DNA from: a virus
IMG/VR virus record: IMGVR_UViG_3300022752_000106
Span: 1 to 50,638 of that record
Direction: 5' to 3' (one strand)
DNA: 50,638 nucleotides
The notes beneath the pieces were generated by a model. It saw nothing but the letters and a program-made list of their open reading frames with translations, did no database searches and was not told where the DNA came from. The position numbers and the translations under genes are program-made. How positions within the stretch are numbered: the first letter of the stretch is position 1; each line of letters starts with the position of its first letter. Positions 48,644 through 50,638 of this stretch are shown here, one piece after another.

Positions 48644-49399
48644 TTATTGATTGTTAAACCTTTCTAACAATTCCTCTGTAGGAAGTTTATCAAGTTCAGC
48701 ATCAAACTTTTTGTATAAATGTTCTACGCCATTGTAAGTATCTAATTCAAATTGAACATAACTACCTGATTTGAATTTAACTTCAACTATTTTAAATGAA
48801 CCTTTATACTTAGTATAACCTTCTTTACTTGTCACTTCAGCATCTGGGTAGAGTTTTGTGTATTTTTCAATGGTGTTTTTTTCTAAATTTTCTTTTTGTT
48901 TAAATTCCTTGAATTGATTTGCTGCTTTTTCATTATGTAGTTTTAATTTTTCAAGTATTGTTTTTGGTTTATAGAAACGATATTGTTCTGTAATTGAACC
49001 ACATTGGATTTTATCTTTTTCTACATCAAACCAGAATTTGGCAGGTTTAAGTTTTTTATCTGTTTCCCATATGTAAAAATTCTGCCCCAACAAATATATT
49101 TGTGAATCACATTTTTCATATTCAATTTCAGTTTCAAATGCTGTATTGTTGTAGCTATAACCTAATGTTGTATTACGGGTTTCAACAGTTACTTTACAAC
49201 TTTGTTCAAAATGAACACCCTCAACAAAATCATTTTCAAGTAATAATTCTACAATTTGTTTGTGTCTGTTTTGAGCATACTCTGAACTTTTCTTTTGAGT
49301 TTTAATGTATTTATTTACTTGTTCTTGTTGTTCAGTTGTCAATAATATACCTGCAAATAAATCTAATTGAACGCCAATGTTTGATTTTCTTTTTTCCAT
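48644..49399 (-). CDS. 251-aa early protein, unknown
   Basis: The largest protein of the early cluster. MEKRKSNIGVQLDLFAGILL (the QLDLF may bind the host sliding clamp), then beta strands (CKVTVETRNTTLGYSYNNTA), a Lys/Glu helical zone (about 160-190) and a beta C-terminus (GSFKIVEVKFKSGSYVQFEL). The QLDLF motif at about residues 11-15 matches the beta-clamp consensus QL(S/D)LF exactly, which may point to a replication-related role; no domain was recognised. Confidence 0.6.
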   Translation of the reverse strand: MEKRKSNIGVQLDLFAGILLTTEQQEQVNKYIKTQKKSSEYAQNRHKQIVELLLENDFVEGVHFEQSCKVTVETRNTTLGYSYNNTAFETEIEYEKCDSQIYLLGQNFYIWETDKKLKPAKFWFDVEKDKIQCGSITEQYRFYKPKTILEKLKLHNEKAANQFKEFKQKENLEKNTIEKYTKLYPDAEVTSKEGYTKYKGSFKIVEVKFKSGSYVQFELDTYNGVEHLYKKFDAELDKLPTEELLERFNNQ

Positions 49400-49427
49400 A
49401 ACTTTTATTTTTTTAATTTATACACTT

Positions 49428-49437
49428 AATATACGAA
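49428..49437 (-). promoter_or_regulatory. early-type promoter box TTCGTATATT
   Basis: 28 nt before the start at 49399; AAGTGTATAA follows. Confidence 0.6.
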
Positions 49438-49460
49438 ATCTCTTTTACAATCTCTATTCC

Positions 49461-49865
49461 TTAGTTTATACTTGAATCCCAACTTGTTACTATAAAGTCT
49501 AATTGCAATCCTGTAATTTTTGTTTTACTTTCATTGCAAAATGCTTTAGCTTCAAAACCACCACAAGCATTTATAATTGCTACATCGTGATGAGTATCTT
49601 TAAAATCATCTAATCTACTTGCAGCAGCACCTCGCAATAAACGTTCTGCTTCTTCTCTTAAATCATAGATGGTAGGTGTTTCACCTTGCCATTTCCAATC
49701 TAAAGCATCCATAGCACGTTCTACTACATCAAAATCAAATTCATCCATGATATTTTTAATCATATATTCAAGATCCTTCACTACGGGTTTTGGCGGTTTA
49801 AGTGCTTTATTGATTAAGTCTCGTAGGTTTAGTAACTCATCTCTGTCTAAATTTTCTAAATTCAT
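49461..49865 (-). CDS. 134-aa conserved phage protein, unknown
   Basis: Helical N-terminus (LDRDELLNLRDLINKALKPP), then ERAMDALDWKWQGETPTIYD and a C-terminal GGFEAKAFCNESKTKITGLQ LDFIVTSWDS part. The 'LDWxW...PTIxDLxxEAxxLL' and 'GGFEA...LxLxFIV' motifs are familiar from many phages without a known function. Confidence 0.65.
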   Translation of the reverse strand: MNLENLDRDELLNLRDLINKALKPPKPVVKDLEYMIKNIMDEFDFDVVERAMDALDWKWQGETPTIYDLREEAERLLRGAAASRLDDFKDTHHDVAIINACGGFEAKAFCNESKTKITGLQLDFIVTSWDSSIN

Positions 49866-49882
49866 TTTCTTAATTTTATTGG

Positions 49883-49892
49883 AATATACGAA
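49883..49892 (-). promoter_or_regulatory. early-type promoter box TTCGTATATT
   Basis: 17 nt before the start at 49865, the shortest spacing; no second element. Confidence 0.5.
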
Positions 49893-49902
49893 AGATATTT
49901 TA

Positions 49903-50280
49903 TTAAGAATAGTCCTCTATTTTTTTAATTGATGAAAATGGAATTACACCTCTATATTCCACTGTATCTTCTTCATTATCTTGAACATTTTGATCTATGA
50001 ATAATTTATCTCCATCTAATTTACTAACATCAATTGTCAAAATTATAATTTGATCTAAATATGAATCAGGCACCATATCTGAAGATTCAGCATAACTTGC
50101 CGCTACATCAGGATCTTTTGCTAAATAAACATATCCTGAGATTGAATCTTCCCATGCTTTTTTACTTTTAGTAGTATCTAAACCATCTATTTTTATTTTT
50201 TTAAGTAATGGTTTATATGTTGCATGATACAAATATGGTTGATCTATTTTAATTGATTTAAGTATTTCTGTTAATTTCAT
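49903..50280 (-). CDS. ADP-ribosyltransferase-like protein with capsid-targeting-like N-terminus
   Basis: After the tag-like MKLTEILKSIK, PYLYHATYKPLLKKIKIDGL (about 15-34), GYVYLAKDPDVAASYAES (about 49-66) and VEYRGVIPFSSIKKIED (about 109-125) follow the order 'LYHxT...GL', 'xVYLxxxxxxAxxYA' and 'xExxGxIPxxxI' of small ART-fold proteins. The His of YHAT and the Glu near the end would be the NAD-contact and catalytic candidates. It lies among early genes but has an ATATTTATA motif and no TTCGTATATT box. Its target is unknown; other ART-fold activities such as 2'-phosphotransferase are possible. Confidence 0.6.
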   Translation of the reverse strand: MKLTEILKSIKIDQPYLYHATYKPLLKKIKIDGLDTTKSKKAWEDSISGYVYLAKDPDVAASYAESSDMVPDSYLDQIIILTIDVSKLDGDKLFIDQNVQDNEEDTVEYRGVIPFSSIKKIEDYS

Positions 50281-50283
50281 AGC

Positions 50284-50292
50284 TATAAATAT
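50284..50292 (-). promoter_or_regulatory. late-type motif ATATTTATA before the ART-like gene
   Basis: Minus-strand ATATTTATA, 3 nt before the start at 50280. It is the only such motif seen in front of a gene within the early cluster. Confidence 0.45.
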
Positions 50293-50296
50293 ATTT

Positions 50297-50575
50297 TTAT
50301 TCCTTACTTAAAGTAAACATCATTTCAGCTACCTCATCTGCTGTACAACGAGGCATTACATCACTATAACCATCTTTTAAAACAACCCATTTTCCATCTG
50401 AATATAACATCCATTCTTTATCTTTGTTCCATGCTGCTACTTCAGCTGTTGTTTTACCTTGATCTGAAAATGATGATTTTCCAAATATAACGCTAATAGT
50501 ACAGCCATTTCCAAATGTGATTTGGAAACCATCATGCCACATTTCTTCATCTACTACTGTTGCAAATTTTTTCAT
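50297..50575 (-). CDS. 92-aa conserved phage protein
   Basis: MKKFATVVDEEMWHDGFQIT then FGNGCTISVIFGKSSFSDQG, AEVAAWNKDKEWMLYSDGKW and VMPRCTADEVAEMMFTLSKE. The 'HDGFQixFxNGxTxSvxfG...AEVAAWxxxG-W' layout recurs in many phages; role unknown. The start overlaps the upstream gene's stop (ATGA). Confidence 0.7.
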   Translation of the reverse strand: MKKFATVVDEEMWHDGFQITFGNGCTISVIFGKSSFSDQGKTTAEVAAWNKDKEWMLYSDGKWVVLKDGYSDVMPRCTADEVAEMMFTLSKE

Positions 50576-50638
50576 TCGTCTTCAAATTTTGATGTTGCTA
50601 TAATTTTTTCATTTATCCATTCTATTTGTCCTGCGCTG
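50572..50638 (-). CDS. 3' end of a gene cut by the window edge
   Basis: The visible frame ends ...GQIEWINEKIIATSKFEDE with TGA at 50572-50574, overlapping the next start. Only about 21 residues are visible, too few to assign. Confidence 0.5.
   Translation of the reverse strand, partial: SAGQIEWINEKIIATSKFEDE

Noticed and set aside
1-50638. tRNA, rRNA, integrase or insertion sequences
   Set aside because: No clover-leaf with a TTCRA-type arm, no rRNA-like stretch, no transposase or integrase motif was seen on reading; a covariance search could still find a degenerate tRNA.

Overview
The window reads as part of the genome of a large, AT-rich, T4-related contractile-tailed phage (Caudoviricetes), probably infecting a member of the Bacteroidota. 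Phage signs: a T4 gp55-type late sigma factor, gp25-like and gp6-like baseplate proteins, a baseplate spike/hub protein, a gp61-like zinc-finger/TOPRIM primase, and several GIY-YIG nucleases. Host signs are indirect: start codons follow A-rich leaders without Shine-Dalgarno sequences, there is a Bacteroidota-type histone H1-like protein, and a baseplate protein carries a carboxypeptidase-regulatory-like fold. No capsid, portal, terminase, polymerase, rRNA, tRNA or CRISPR was found. Every supported gene lies on the minus strand, so transcription runs from right to left.

Layout from left to right. 0-14.8 kb: a metabolic and effector-like block (membrane coiled-coil protein, NadR-like kinase, FAD dehydrogenase, protein-kinase-like gene, zeta-like P-loop kinase, a four-domain nucleotidyltransferase/metallopeptidase/HAD protein) mixed with virion-type proteins (acidic scaffold-like protein, conserved marine-phage structural families, histone-like protein). 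14.8-17 kb: RecB-type nuclease, primase, GIY-YIG protein. 17-32.8 kb: tail and baseplate block, including a 2014-residue protein. 32.8-37.6 kb: late sigma factor, HD hydrolase and small genes. 37.8-39.0 kb: a GC-richer block of degenerate short repeats built around GGTNACC, with no believable gene. 39-50.6 kb: about 35 tiny early-type genes, most with their own copy of a TTCGTATATT promoter box, some with a hairpin directly in front of it. A second non-coding block with G and C runs lies at 42.5-43.15 kb.

Two promoter classes seem to divide the genome: the TTCGTATATT box drives the small right-hand genes, and an ATATTTATA motif sits just upstream of several structural genes, presumably read by the phage late sigma factor. 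About eleven proteins of very different type share a short N-terminal helix ending in a (L/I/F)-x-x-E pattern, resembling the T4 capsid-targeting sequence. The best system-level hypothesis is a set of head-packaged, injected effectors: protein-kinase-like, zeta-like kinase, nucleotidyltransferase fusion and ADP-ribosyltransferase-like. The last sits among early genes but carries the late-type motif.

Functional calls rest on reading motifs by eye; no database search was run.
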